This document shows positions 47,218 to 55,934 of a stretch of DNA of 64,000 bases, piece by piece. The notes under the pieces are model-generated. The model was not told where the DNA came from. It did no database searches and saw only the letters and a list, made by a program, of their open reading frames with translations. The position numbers and the translations under genes are program-made. Location of the stretch: positions 310,001 through 374,000 of the forward strand of contig NZ_JASZYS010000006.1 in the NCBI RefSeq assembly GCF_030316845.1. Direction: 5' to 3'. The stretch is from Variovorax davisae (GTDB lineage: Bacteria > Pseudomonadota > Gammaproteobacteria > Burkholderiales > Burkholderiaceae_C). Numbering within the stretch: position 1 is the first letter of the stretch; each line of letters opens with the position of its first letter.

Positions 47218-48875
47218 TCGGCCGCCGGCCCGCCGGGCCCGAGCACGTAGCTTCCCGGTGCCGCGCACAAGGGCGGATGGCTGCGCCCGCCTTCGCGCTG
47301 CGGCGCGCGCTTGGGCGCGTCGGAGCGCTGCGCCAGCCAGGCCGCGAGGTGCGGCCACCAGCTTCCTTCGTTCGCCTGGCTGCCCGCCTCGAAGCGCTCG
47401 GGCGTGTCGTGCGCACCGGCATTGGTCAGGAAGGACGCCTTCTTGCCGCCTGGCGGCGTGACGATGGACTGCACATGACCGCTCGAGGTCAGGACGAACT
47501 CGCTGCGCCCGCCGAGCATGCGGCGGGTCTGGTAGCAGCCCTCCCAGGGCGTGATGTGGTCGGTGCGGCCGGCGACGATGTAGCTGTCGCAGGCGACGTC
47601 GGCGAGCGACAGCGGCAAGCCGTCGATCGAGAGCCCGCCGTCGTGCGCCAGGGCGTTGGTCTCCAGCAGCGCGATGAAGTCGGCGTGCAGCCGCGCCGGC
47701 AGGCGCGTGGTGTCGGAGTTCCAGTAGAGGACGTCGAAGGTCGGCGGCTTTTCGCCCATCAGGTAGTTGTTGACCCAGTAGTTCCAGATCAGCTCGTTGG
47801 GCCGCAGCCAGGCGAAGACCTTGGCCAGGTCCTTGCCCTGCAGCACCCCGCTGCCGCCGCTGGCGCTGCGCGCGAGTTCCAGCGTCTCGAGGTGCGCGAA
47901 CAGGCCCATGGAACTGTCGGCAATGCCTTGCACGTCGAGCAGCGACACCAGCAGCGTGAGGCTGCGCGCCCAGTCGCTGCCCTTGGCCGCCAGGTACGAG
48001 AGCAGGGCCGATGCGGTGATGCCGCCGGAGCAGGCGCCCAGCACGTGCATCTGCGGCGCGCGCGAGATGCTGCGCACGGCTTGCATGGCCTCTTCGAGTG
48101 CCAGCACGTAGTCTTCCAGCCCCCAGCCCGCCTGGGCCGCGGCGGGATCGAACCAGCTCACCACGAAGACCTGGAAGCCCTGCTGCACCAGGTGCTCGAT
48201 CAGGCTGCGGCCGGGCGCGAGGTCCCAGATGTAGTACTTGTTGATTTGCGGCGGCACGATGAACAGCGGCGTGCCGTGCACCTTCTGCGTCTGCGCCCGG
48301 TACTGGACCAGCTCCAGCATCGCATGGCGATACACGACCGAGCCGGGTGTGACCGCGAGGTTCTCGCCGACGCCGAAGGCGGTGCCATCGACCATCGCAG
48401 GCAGGCCGCCGTTGTCGCGCCAGTCGGTGACCAGGTTGCGCGCGCCGTCGAGCAGGTTGCGCCCGCCGGTATCGAGCGTGCGGCGCAGCGCCGCCGGGTT
48501 GCCCAGCAGCGTGTTGGTCGGCGCCAGGGTGTCGGCGACCATGCCCAGCGCCATGCGGGTGCGGGCCTCGTCGCGTGGCGACAGTTCGAGTTCGCCGGCC
48601 AGCCGATGGGCTTCCCGCACCAGTGCCAGGTGGCCGTGCATCAGGCCGCGATAGAGCGGGTTGCCCTGCCAGGCCGGATCGTCGAAGCGGCGGTCGCCGG
48701 CGGCAGGCGCGAGGGTCGAGCGGCCGAGTGCCGCGTCCAGCAGCGCCGCGCCGGACCGCCGCAGGCTCTGCAGGGCCTCGACCGGCCGGGTGCCGGCGGC
48801 GGTGGCGAGCGCGGCCAGCGAATTGGCGAGCCGCGTGCCGTCGCGCGGCAGGTCGCCGCGGATGTGCGCGCTCAT
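47214..48875 (-). CDS. phaC: Polyhydroxyalkanoate synthase, class II-like
   Basis: A 553-residue PHA synthase. The nucleophile is Cys282 in GACSGG, the acid in VAGRTDHITPW, and the base in TSSGHVQSIV; NPLYRGLMH and NKYYIWDLAPGRSLIEHLVQQ are typical. No PhaE subunit gene is near, and size fits class I/II. Start ATG 48875 overlaps the MaoC stop (ATGA, 48872-48875), and its own stop overlaps phaZ. It makes polyester from (R)-3-hydroxyacyl-CoA. Confidence 0.93.
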   Translation of the reverse strand: MSAHIRGDLPRDGTRLANSLAALATAAGTRPVEALQSLRRSGAALLDAALGRSTLAPAAGDRRFDDPAWQGNPLYRGLMHGHLALVREAHRLAGELELSPRDEARTRMALGMVADTLAPTNTLLGNPAALRRTLDTGGRNLLDGARNLVTDWRDNGGLPAMVDGTAFGVGENLAVTPGSVVYRHAMLELVQYRAQTQKVHGTPLFIVPPQINKYYIWDLAPGRSLIEHLVQQGFQVFVVSWFDPAAAQAGWGLEDYVLALEEAMQAVRSISRAPQMHVLGACSGGITASALLSYLAAKGSDWARSLTLLVSLLDVQGIADSSMGLFAHLETLELARSASGGSGVLQGKDLAKVFAWLRPNELIWNYWVNNYLMGEKPPTFDVLYWNSDTTRLPARLHADFIALLETNALAHDGGLSIDGLPLSLADVACDSYIVAGRTDHITPWEGCYQTRRMLGGRSEFVLTSSGHVQSIVTPPGGKKASFLTNAGAHDTPERFEAGSQANEGSWWPHLAAWLAQRSDAPKRAPQREGGRSHPPLCAAPGSYVLGPGGPAAE

Positions 48876-49342
48876 GCCATCACCAGGGCCAGGGATTCGG
48901 CCACCATCACCGGACCCCAGGCCTCGCCGCGGGCATGCGCCGTGTTGCGGCAGCGGACCAGCCACTGGCCGGGCTGCTTCTCGGAGACCTCGGCCAGTTC
49001 CACCTGCAGGCGGACATAGCTGCCGCTCGGCACCGGCGCGAGGAAGCGCACGCGGTCGAAGCCATAGTTGAGCACGCCGCTCGCATCGGCGGGATAGACG
49101 TTCAGCTCGAAGTGCGCCGCCGGAATCAGCGACAGCAGCAGCAGGCCGTGGGCGATGGTGTGGCCGAACGGCCCCTGCGTGCGGGCGCGATCGACGTCGA
49201 CGTGGATCCACTGGCTGTCGCCGGTGCAGCCGGCGAAGCTGTCGATGCGCCGCTGGTCGAGCAGCGTGGGGGCCGAGTGACCGAAGTCATGGCCGACATG
49301 CGCCTTCAGCGCGGCCAGGGTGTAGTCCTTGGGGATGTTCAT
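48872..49342 (-). CDS. phaJ: MaoC-like (R)-enoyl-CoA hydratase
   Basis: A 156-residue hotdog-fold hydratase. The active-site pair is Asp42 and His47 in GDSQWIHVD, the hydratase-2 motif, followed by IAHGLLLLSLIP. It turns trans-2-enoyl-CoA into (R)-3-hydroxyacyl-CoA, the monomer for PHA synthase, as PhaJ does. First gene of the phaJ-phaC-phaZ transcript, whose neighbours overlap it. The PhaJ name is by context and motif; other MaoC roles are possible. Confidence 0.85.
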   Translation of the reverse strand: MNIPKDYTLAALKAHVGHDFGHSAPTLLDQRRIDSFAGCTGDSQWIHVDVDRARTQGPFGHTIAHGLLLLSLIPAAHFELNVYPADASGVLNYGFDRVRFLAPVPSGSYVRLQVELAEVSEKQPGQWLVRCRNTAHARGEAWGPVMVAESLALVMA

Positions 49343-49365
49343 GGTGAGCCCGCTGGCGGCCGCTC

Positions 49366-50592
49366 TCAGAAGATGTGGCGGATGCCGACGTCGTAGCCGG
49401 TGGAGGACTTGGCGGTCGGCACGACGCCGTTGATCGCCTTGTTGTAGAAGGCCGGGCCGCCCACCGTGAGGTCGGCGCCGTTCGTGTTGTTGACGCGTGC
49501 CACGGTCGTGTACAGGGCCGTGCGCGCCGACAGGTTGTGCACGTAGCCGAGGGCGAACTTCTCGGCCTTCGGATCCGACGCCAGGCCGGGGATGACCTGG
49601 CTCAGGGCGCTGACGTTGTTGTACTTGACCTGGGTGTAGACGGCCCGGATCAGGCCGGGGCCGACCGGCACGGTGGCGCCGACCAGGGCGCCGTTGGCAC
49701 CGGGGCTGGTGAAGCCGAAGGCGTTGGGCAGCGGCGGGATGCCGGAGAAGTCGGTCTTCGTCTTGTTGTGCGAGTACTCGCCGAACAGCTTGACGACGCC
49801 GAAGTCGTAGGTGGCGCCAAGGTTCCAGATGTCGAGATAGCTCGTGGTGCCCTGCAGGAACTGGTCTCCGATGGTGCTGCGGGCGGCCGCCAGGGCGACG
49901 TCCAGCGGACCCTTGGCGTAGCCGAAGCGACCGCCGATGTAGCGCCCGGCACGCTGGCTGTTGGGCACGTTCGGGGTCAGCGTGCCCGGGTCGTACTTGG
50001 TCGACTCGTTGAAGGCATACATGACCTGGCCGTAGAAGCCGCCCAGGTTCGGCGGCAGGAAGTAGCCCACCGAATTCGAGGCCCGGACGTAGTTGGGATT
50101 GCCCTGGAAGCCGTTGGCCGCCTGGCCCGGCGAGTTGAAGCCGCTCGCGGTGGCGATCAGGTTGAGGCCGACGCCGTTGGAGGTGAACGGATCCATCACG
50201 GCGTCGTTCCAGAACGTGGGGGTGTAGTCGCGGCCGAGGCGGACCTCGCCCAGCACGCCCGACAGGCTCACGGTCGAGCGGCGGTTGTAGGCCAGGCCGC
50301 CGCTGGGCGTGACGCCGTTGCCGGTGTCGTTGAGCAAGCCGGCCTCGAGCCAGAAGCTGGCCGCCGCACCGCCCCCGAGATCCTCCGTGCCGCGGAACCC
50401 CAGGCGGCTGCCGGCGTAGCCCGAGCTGTTCTGCCCCGTGCTGCGGGTCGTGACGCCGACGCCGAGCGGTGTCTCGGCCTTGTTCGAATAGCCGCTGACC
50501 GTGGCGTCGATGACGCCGAACGTCGTGATGGAGGACTGAGCGGAAGCGCCGCCGGCGGCGAGGACGGTCAAGGCGATCAGGGTTTTCTTCAT
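49366..50592 (-). CDS. Gram-negative porin, beta-proteobacterial type
   Basis: A 408-residue trimeric-porin-type beta barrel. The Sec signal (1-18, LAAGGASA) precedes QSSITTFGVIDATVSGYS. Other marks are SRLGFRGTEDLGGGAAASFWLE, FYGQVMYAF and the C-terminal strand YDVGIRHIF with the final Phe. Its layout parallels the porin at 60903-61991. The ATG has a weak GAGACCCC upstream. General diffusion channel, probably with carboxylate preference. Confidence 0.93.
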   Translation of the reverse strand: MKKTLIALTVLAAGGASAQSSITTFGVIDATVSGYSNKAETPLGVGVTTRSTGQNSSGYAGSRLGFRGTEDLGGGAAASFWLEAGLLNDTGNGVTPSGGLAYNRRSTVSLSGVLGEVRLGRDYTPTFWNDAVMDPFTSNGVGLNLIATASGFNSPGQAANGFQGNPNYVRASNSVGYFLPPNLGGFYGQVMYAFNESTKYDPGTLTPNVPNSQRAGRYIGGRFGYAKGPLDVALAAARSTIGDQFLQGTTSYLDIWNLGATYDFGVVKLFGEYSHNKTKTDFSGIPPLPNAFGFTSPGANGALVGATVPVGPGLIRAVYTQVKYNNVSALSQVIPGLASDPKAEKFALGYVHNLSARTALYTTVARVNNTNGADLTVGGPAFYNKAINGVVPTAKSSTGYDVGIRHIF

Positions 50593-50721
50593 GGGGTCTC
50601 TGCGTTCTTTGGAGAAGAGTGGAGGGGGCGAAGTGAATGAGCGCTGGCGAGGGGCCTGCCTCGTCCGCCGGGTGCGCTTGCGGAACAGGCCGAATTCTGA
50701 AAGGGGGGGTGGTCCGGATGC

Positions 50722-50740
50722 CCCTCCTTGGCGGAGGGGG
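50722..50740. repeat. C/G hairpin repeat, copy 3
   Basis: CCCCTCC / GGAGGGG, 7-bp stem and loop TTGGC, with a G-run after it and GGGGAAGGCCCG about 10 bp on. Located in the divergent gap between the porin and serine hydrolase genes. Same family as 33246-33266 and 42997-43017. Confidence 0.5.
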
Positions 50741-50840
50741 GGCAGGGCGGGGAAGGCCCGAGGGCGCTGCGTCGGGCCGATGCCGCCGGATTGCTGTCCA
50801 ATGCGCTGCAGGTCGTCACTTCACCCATGGAGGTTGCAGC

Positions 50841-52052
50841 ATGAAGCTCGGCAGGATCCTTCTCGGCGCACTCGCAGTCGCCGCCATTGCCGCCACCGCG
50901 GGCTGGTTCAGCCTGGACAAGGAAACGCGCGGGCTGATCGCCACGCTGCCGACCAACCGCGACCTGCTGTTCTGGAGCCAGCCGCAGCGCGACGCCGCCT
51001 TCCGGGCCCTCGACCGGCTGCCGGTGCTGGCCAAGGCCCGCGTCGTCGCCGCCGGTGGCAAGCCCTCACCCTTGCCGCCGGGCCCGCCGCTGCCCCTGCC
51101 GCTGGACGTCGACGCCTACATGGCGCAGCAAAGGAGTGCGGCGCTCCTGATTCTCCACGACGGCAAGCTGCGGCTGGAGCGCTACGGCCTGGGCTTCGAC
51201 CGCGACGGGCGCTGGACCAGCTTCTCGGTCGCCAAGTCCATCACCTCCACGCTGCTCGGCGCCGCCGTGCGCGACGGCAAGATCCGCAGCCTCGACGACA
51301 AGGTCAGCGACTACATCCAGGAGATGAAGGGCTCGGCCTATGACGTGGTCAGCATCCGCCAGCTGCTGACCATGACTTCGGGGGTGCGCTGGAACGAGGA
51401 CTACGCCGATCCGAACTCTGACGTGGCGCGCTTCAACAACCACCAGCCCGAGGAAGGCGTCGATGCGCTGGTGAGCTACCTGCGCAAGCTGCCGCGGGCC
51501 GTGCCGCCCGGCACGCGCTGGAACTACAGCACCGGCGAGACCAACCTGGTGGGCGTGCTGGTCGCGCGGGCCACGGGCAAGCCGCTGGCCAGCTACCTGT
51601 CGGAGAAGATCTGGGTGCCGGCCGGCATGGAACAGCAGGCGACCTGGATCCTGAGCCGCACCGGCCAGGAGATCAGCGGCTGCTGCATCCAGGCGGCCAC
51701 GCGCGACTTCGCCCGCTTCGGGCAGTTCGTGCTCGACGGCGCGCGGGCCGGCGGACAGCCCGTGGTGGCCGACGGCTGGCTGGCCGACGCCACCACGCGC
51801 CAGGCCGACATCGGGCAGCCTGGCCGCGGCTACGGCTTCCAGTGGTGGACCTACGACGACGGCAGCTTCGCGGCGCGCGGCATCTTCGGCCAGGGCATCT
51901 TCATCGACCCGAAGCGCCGGCTGGTGATCGCCTCCAACGGCGACTGGGCGGGCGGCGCCAACGACCGTGCCGACAGCAAGGCGCGCGAGGACTTCTATCA
52001 GGCGGTGCGCAAGGCGATTGACGACGAGGCGGCGAGGAAGCCCGGAGGCTGA
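50841..52052 (+). CDS. Serine hydrolase, beta-lactamase class C/penicillin-binding type
   Basis: A 403-residue hydrolase with an N-terminal membrane anchor or signal (1-24). The catalytic Ser129-x-x-Lys132 is in SVAKS, the second motif Tyr-Ser is in NYSTGETN, and the last triad region reads IFGQGIF. The fold is the esterase EstB/6-aminohexanoate-hydrolase type rather than a true resistance lactamase. GGAGG precedes the ATG. It is probably periplasmic; substrate unknown. Confidence 0.88.
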   Translation: MKLGRILLGALAVAAIAATAGWFSLDKETRGLIATLPTNRDLLFWSQPQRDAAFRALDRLPVLAKARVVAAGGKPSPLPPGPPLPLPLDVDAYMAQQRSAALLILHDGKLRLERYGLGFDRDGRWTSFSVAKSITSTLLGAAVRDGKIRSLDDKVSDYIQEMKGSAYDVVSIRQLLTMTSGVRWNEDYADPNSDVARFNNHQPEEGVDALVSYLRKLPRAVPPGTRWNYSTGETNLVGVLVARATGKPLASYLSEKIWVPAGMEQQATWILSRTGQEISGCCIQAATRDFARFGQFVLDGARAGGQPVVADGWLADATTRQADIGQPGRGYGFQWWTYDDGSFAARGIFGQGIFIDPKRRLVIASNGDWAGGANDRADSKAREDFYQAVRKAIDDEAARKPGG

Positions 52053-52054
52053 GC

Positions 52055-52657
52055 CTATGTCGGCAGGTACTTCGCGATCTGCCCGAAGGCGTTGGCGACA
52101 TACGCTTCCTTCTCGCCCACGGGCGCCACGTAGTGCAGCGCCGCCCTGGCGGCCTCGGCCCCCTCGGTGCGGGCGATGAGCCAGGCCGCCAGGTAGGGCG
52201 AGGCCAGGCAGCCACCCGCGGTGGCGACGTTGCCTTGGGCGTGGAAGGGCTGGTTCAGGACCTCGACGCCGGCCGCCTGCACCCAGGGCTTGGTCGTCAG
52301 GTCGGTGCATGCCGGCACGCTGCCGAGCAGGCCGAGCCGGGCCAGGATCAGGGTGCCGGAACACTGGGCCGCGATCAACTGCCGGCCGGGGTCGAGCGCC
52401 AGGCGGCCCATCAGCGCGAGGTCGTCGACCACCTCCCGGGTCCGTATCCCGCTGCCGACGACGACGGCATCCGCGGCCCGCGCATCTTCCAGCGAGGACT
52501 GGGCGCGCACGGTGACGCCGTTCATGGACGTGACTTCTGCCGTCGGGCAGCACAGCGTCACGCGCCAATCGGGCTTCTTGATCCGGTTCAAGACGCCCAG
52601 GGCAATCAGCGAATCCAGTTCGTTGAAGCCGTCGAAGGTGAGGATGGCGATGTGCAT
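52055..52657 (-). CDS. DJ-1/PfpI-family protein
   Basis: A 200-residue DJ-1/PfpI-family protein with the nucleophile Cys99 in AAQCSGTL; it opens MHIAILTFDGFNELDSL. The layout is that of the GATase1-like/AraC-amidase domain alone, without a helix-turn-helix. Possible roles include a hydratase (isonitrile type) or glyoxalase-like activity. It lacks a Shine-Dalgarno and may be leaderless. It is divergent from the MocR gene. Confidence 0.85.
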   Translation of the reverse strand: MHIAILTFDGFNELDSLIALGVLNRIKKPDWRVTLCCPTAEVTSMNGVTVRAQSSLEDARAADAVVVGSGIRTREVVDDLALMGRLALDPGRQLIAAQCSGTLILARLGLLGSVPACTDLTTKPWVQAAGVEVLNQPFHAQGNVATAGGCLASPYLAAWLIARTEGAEAARAALHYVAPVGEKEAYVANAFGQIAKYLPT

Positions 52658-52666
52658 GGTGCCGCC

Positions 52667-52695
52667 ATCGTAGGTGCAGCGATCAATACAATCAA
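52667..52695 (-). promoter_or_regulatory. Candidate promoter for the DJ-1 gene
   Basis: Read on the minus strand, TTGATT (52695-52690) and TACGAT (52672-52667) are 17 bp apart. The -10 ends 9 bp before the ATG at 52657, so the start of transcription would lie almost at the ATG, consistent with the missing ribosome site. Confidence 0.35.
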
Positions 52696-52703
52696 AAAAT
52701 TGT
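52688..52703. promoter_or_regulatory. Inverted repeat in MocR divergent promoter
   Basis: ACAAT and ATTGT form 5-bp arms around CAAAAA between the DJ-1 and MocR starts. It overlaps the -35 of the DJ-1 promoter and a TACAAT -10-like element for MocR. An A/T-rich dyad here, in otherwise GC-rich DNA, suits autoregulation by MocR, but is only a candidate. Confidence 0.35.
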
Positions 52704-52720
52704 CATGAATACACCGAGCG

Positions 52721-54055
52721 ATGGCCGAAGCCCGATACAAGCAGCTGGTCGATGAACTCGCGGCCGAGATCCGCAGCGGGCGCCTTGCGCCGGGCACGCG
52801 CCTGCCCACCCATCGCCGGCTGGCCGGGCGCCACGGGCTGGCCCTGGTTACGGCGACGCGCGTGTACGCCGAGCTCGAGGCCATGGGCCTGGTCAGCGGC
52901 GAGGTCGGCCGCGGCACTTTCGTTCGCGAGGCTGCGCTGCCCTATGGCCAGGGCGTCGACCAGCAGGCCGTGGCAGCGGGCCTGGTCGACCTGAACTTCA
53001 ACTACCCGTCGCTGCCCGGACAGGCCGAGCTGCTGCGTGCTGCCCTGCGGCAGATCGCCGCCGGCGGCGATCTGGAAGCGATGCTGCGCTATGCGCCCCA
53101 TGGCGGGCGCATGCACGAACGCGCCTGCGTGGCCCGGCACCTGGCGTCGCGCGGGCTGGCGGCCGAGCCCTCCAGCGTGCTGATCGTCGACGGCGCGCAG
53201 CACGGCCTGGCGGTGACGGCGATGGCGCTGCTGCAGCCGGGCGACGTGGTCGCGGTCGATGCCCTGACCTATCCGGGATTCAAGGTCCTGGCCGAGGCCC
53301 AGCGGCTGGAGCTGGTGCCCATTCCGGCGGCCGGGCAGGGGCCCGACCTGGATGCGCTGGCGCGGCTGTGCGCGCGGCGCCGGGTCCGGGCCGTCTACAC
53401 GATGCCGACGCTGCACAACCCGCTGGGCTGGGTGATGAGCGCGACCCGGCGTCGCCGCCTGGCCGCGATCGCCCGCCAGCACGGGCTGCTCGTCATCGAG
53501 GATGCGGCCTATGCCTTCCTGGCCGACGACCCGCCGCCGCCGATGGCCATGCTGGCGCCGGCGCACACGGTCTACGTGTCCGGCCTGTCGAAGAGTGTGG
53601 CGACCGGGTTGCGCGTGGGCTTCGTCGTCGCCCCAGAGGCCTGGGTGCAGAAGATCGAGCGGGCGATCCGGGCCACCACCTGGTGCGCGCCGGGCGTGAC
53701 GACCACGATCGCCTGCGGCTGGCTGGAGGACGGCACGGTCGGCCGGCTCGAATCCGAGAAGCGGCAGGACGCCGCGGCGCGGCAGGCGCTGGTCGGCGCC
53801 GCGCTCGCCGGCCTGCGCTGCGTGCGCCATCCGGCGTCGTACTTCGCCTGGCTGCCGCTGCCCGAAGAGGCCCGCGCCGACCGGGTCGCGGCGGCCCTGA
53901 TGCGCGAAGGCGTCTCGGTGTCGACGGCCGAGCCCTTCGCGACCTCGCGCCCTGTGCCGCACGCCCTGCGGCTGGCGCTCGGCTCGGTCGCGCTCGACAG
54001 CCTGGAGAGCGCCCTGAGGACCGTGCGGCGGATCGTCGGCGAGCACGCCGGCTGA
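52721..54055 (+). CDS. MocR/PdxR-type GntR regulator with aminotransferase domain
   Basis: A 444-residue fusion. Residues 1-70 are a GntR winged helix (LAPGTRLPTHRRLAGRHGLA), then a type I aminotransferase domain with the PLP lysine Lys291 in GLSKSVATGLRVGF. MocR proteins sense PLP or amino compounds and usually control the adjacent divergent gene, here the DJ-1 protein. It may instead regulate the catabolic genes downstream. The ATG at 52721 has no strong ribosome site. Confidence 0.92.
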   Translation: MAEARYKQLVDELAAEIRSGRLAPGTRLPTHRRLAGRHGLALVTATRVYAELEAMGLVSGEVGRGTFVREAALPYGQGVDQQAVAAGLVDLNFNYPSLPGQAELLRAALRQIAAGGDLEAMLRYAPHGGRMHERACVARHLASRGLAAEPSSVLIVDGAQHGLAVTAMALLQPGDVVAVDALTYPGFKVLAEAQRLELVPIPAAGQGPDLDALARLCARRRVRAVYTMPTLHNPLGWVMSATRRRRLAAIARQHGLLVIEDAAYAFLADDPPPPMAMLAPAHTVYVSGLSKSVATGLRVGFVVAPEAWVQKIERAIRATTWCAPGVTTTIACGWLEDGTVGRLESEKRQDAAARQALVGAALAGLRCVRHPASYFAWLPLPEEARADRVAAALMREGVSVSTAEPFATSRPVPHALRLALGSVALDSLESALRTVRRIVGEHAG

Positions 54056-54100
54056 GCGTCAACCATGAGATTTGCTCGTTAATCCATTGATTTATATCGT

Positions 54101-54129
54101 TTGACGAATAGTTTGTGGACGGTTGCAAT
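54101..54129 (+). promoter_or_regulatory. Candidate promoter of the Tat/Bug catabolic cluster
   Basis: TTGACG (54101-54106) and TGCAAT (54124-54129) with 17-bp spacing, preceded by an A/T-rich patch (54067-54100) that stands out in this GC-rich DNA. The ATG at 54158 follows with CCAGGAG between. The patch could hold regulator sites. Confidence 0.45.
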
Positions 54130-54157
54130 CCCTCTACCGACTTCCAGGAGCTTTCCC

Positions 54158-54775
54158 ATGTGGCGAACCATTTCCCGACGCAATCTCGTCAGCGCGACGG
54201 CCACCTTGGCCGTGGCGACCGGCCTGACGCTGGCGGGCCGCGCGAACGCGCAGACCCCATCGGCCGAACTCGACCAGCTGTTGAGCAAGCAGGCGATCAC
54301 CGAGCTGCTCTACAAGTACCCCCGCGCGCTCGACCGGCTCGACCGCGAGCTGCTGCTGTCGCTGGGACACCCCGATGCCAAGGTCGAGTTCGGCAAGACG
54401 GTGTTCCCCAACTGGCTGGCCTACACCGACTGGATGATGAAGGCCCATGCCGCGATGCTGGGCAACAACCACCGCATCACCAACATCCTGATCGAGGTCC
54501 ACGGCGACAAGGCGGTCAGCGAATCCACCGGCACCGCGACGCTGCTGGTGAAGCAGGACAAGGGCGACGACTACGAAGAGCGCTGGATGCACTCGCGCTA
54601 CCTGGACACCTGGTCGCGCCGTGGCGGCAAGTGGGCGCTCGATGGCCGCCAGACCGTGATGGACTACCGCCGGGTCAAGCCGGTGCCGGCGGCCGAGGTC
54701 AAGGCCCAGTACGAGATGGGCGCCCGCACCGGGCTCGCCGATCCTTCGTACAAGCTGTTCCGCAACGACAAGTAG
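54158..54775 (+). CDS. Tat-exported SnoaL/NTF2-like protein
   Basis: A 205-residue protein. The signal MWRTISRRNLVSATATLAVA contains the twin-arginine core SRRNLVS and a hydrophobic run to about residue 31 (RANAQT). The mature chain has a SnoaL_4/NTF2-type cone: LLSKQAITELLYKYPRALDRLDREL, then RITNILIEVHGDKAVSES. Such domains in aromatic degradation are dioxygenase small subunits, hydratases or dehydratases. It folds in the cytosol before export. CCAGGAG precedes the ATG. First gene of the cluster. Confidence 0.82.
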   Translation: MWRTISRRNLVSATATLAVATGLTLAGRANAQTPSAELDQLLSKQAITELLYKYPRALDRLDRELLLSLGHPDAKVEFGKTVFPNWLAYTDWMMKAHAAMLGNNHRITNILIEVHGDKAVSESTGTATLLVKQDKGDDYEERWMHSRYLDTWSRRGGKWALDGRQTVMDYRRVKPVPAAEVKAQYEMGARTGLADPSYKLFRNDK

Positions 54776-54788
54776 CCCACCCACCGCG

Positions 54789-55934
54789 ATGATCAATTGT
54801 TCGAACGGCACGCCCCGCAGCCTGCTGGGGTCAGGGGGCTGGCGCGCACTCTGCGGGCATCTCGCCTGCAACCCGCGGCGCGGCTTTCTCAAGTCGATGG
54901 GTGCCCTCGGCGCGGCCGCCCTGCTTCCCTCCACCGCCGCCCTGGCGCAGGCGCCGGCCGCCGGCAGCGGCAGGATCGATTTCCATCACCACTTCTTCTC
55001 GCCGGCCTGGGTCAGGCTGGTCGAATCGAAGAACGCCGCGAAGCCGGTGCTAGGCTTCGAGCAGTTCAAGAGCCACACGATCGCCAAGGACATCGAGGCG
55101 ATGGACAAGGGCAACGTCGAGAAGGCCTTCCTGTCGGTGACGCAGCCCGGCGTGTGGTTCGGCAATGTCGAGGAAACGCGGGGCGCCGCCCGCGAGCTGA
55201 ACGAATTCGCCACCCGCCAGAAGTCCGACTACAAGGGCCGCTTCGGCCACTTCGCCGTGCTGCCGCTGCCCGATGTCGACGCCAGCCTGCGCGAGATCGA
55301 GTATGCGTTCGACACGCTCAAGGCCGACGGCGTCGGCCTGCTGTCGAGCTACGACGACCAATGGCTGGGCGACAAGGCCTTCGCGCCGGTATGGGCCGAG
55401 TTGAACCGCCGCAAGGCCGTGGTCTACATCCACGCGACGGCGCACAATTGCTGCTCCTGGGACTTCCAGCCGGGTGTGCTGCCCACCTTCGTCGAACTGG
55501 GCTCGGACCTGGCCCGTGCGATGGTCAGCCTGATCCAGAGCGGGACCGCGAAGGCGACGCCCGACGTGCGCTACATCTGGTCGCACGGCGGCGGCAGCAT
55601 CTGGGCGCAGCGCTTCCTGGTCGGCGAAACCGCCGAGTCGCTGGCGCGCGAGGCGCCGGCCGATTCCAGGCTGCATCACTTCCGGCGCTTCTTCTACGAC
55701 ACCGCTGCGGCCGCAGACGCGATCCACATGGGCATCCTCAAGCTGATCGTGCCGCCCTCCCAGATCGTGTTCGGCTCGGACTATCCATGGGTCGAGCCGG
55801 CGCGCATTGCGGCCGGGCTGCAGGCTTCGGGGCTGAGCGCCCAGCAGCTGCAGGCGATCTACCGCGACAACGCATTCAAGCTGATGCCCGAGCTGCGCCA
55901 GCCGACTCTTCAAGCAGACCCCAAGACAACATGA
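54789..55934 (+). CDS. Tat-exported amidohydrolase-2 family protein
   Basis: A 381-residue metal-dependent enzyme. The N-terminus has a twin-arginine signal, Arg30-Arg31 in NPRRGFLKSMGALGAAALLP. After it the barrel begins RIDFHHHFFSP, with metal His pairs; SHGGGS and FGSDYPWVEP with a conserved Asp complete the site. Family members include ACMSD and gamma-resorcylate decarboxylases. A periplasmic member is unusual. Start 54789 lacks a ribosome site. The stop overlaps the Bug ATG by 4 bp. Confidence 0.85.
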   Translation: MINCSNGTPRSLLGSGGWRALCGHLACNPRRGFLKSMGALGAAALLPSTAALAQAPAAGSGRIDFHHHFFSPAWVRLVESKNAAKPVLGFEQFKSHTIAKDIEAMDKGNVEKAFLSVTQPGVWFGNVEETRGAARELNEFATRQKSDYKGRFGHFAVLPLPDVDASLREIEYAFDTLKADGVGLLSSYDDQWLGDKAFAPVWAELNRRKAVVYIHATAHNCCSWDFQPGVLPTFVELGSDLARAMVSLIQSGTAKATPDVRYIWSHGGGSIWAQRFLVGETAESLAREAPADSRLHHFRRFFYDTAAAADAIHMGILKLIVPPSQIVFGSDYPWVEPARIAAGLQASGLSAQQLQAIYRDNAFKLMPELRQPTLQADPKTT

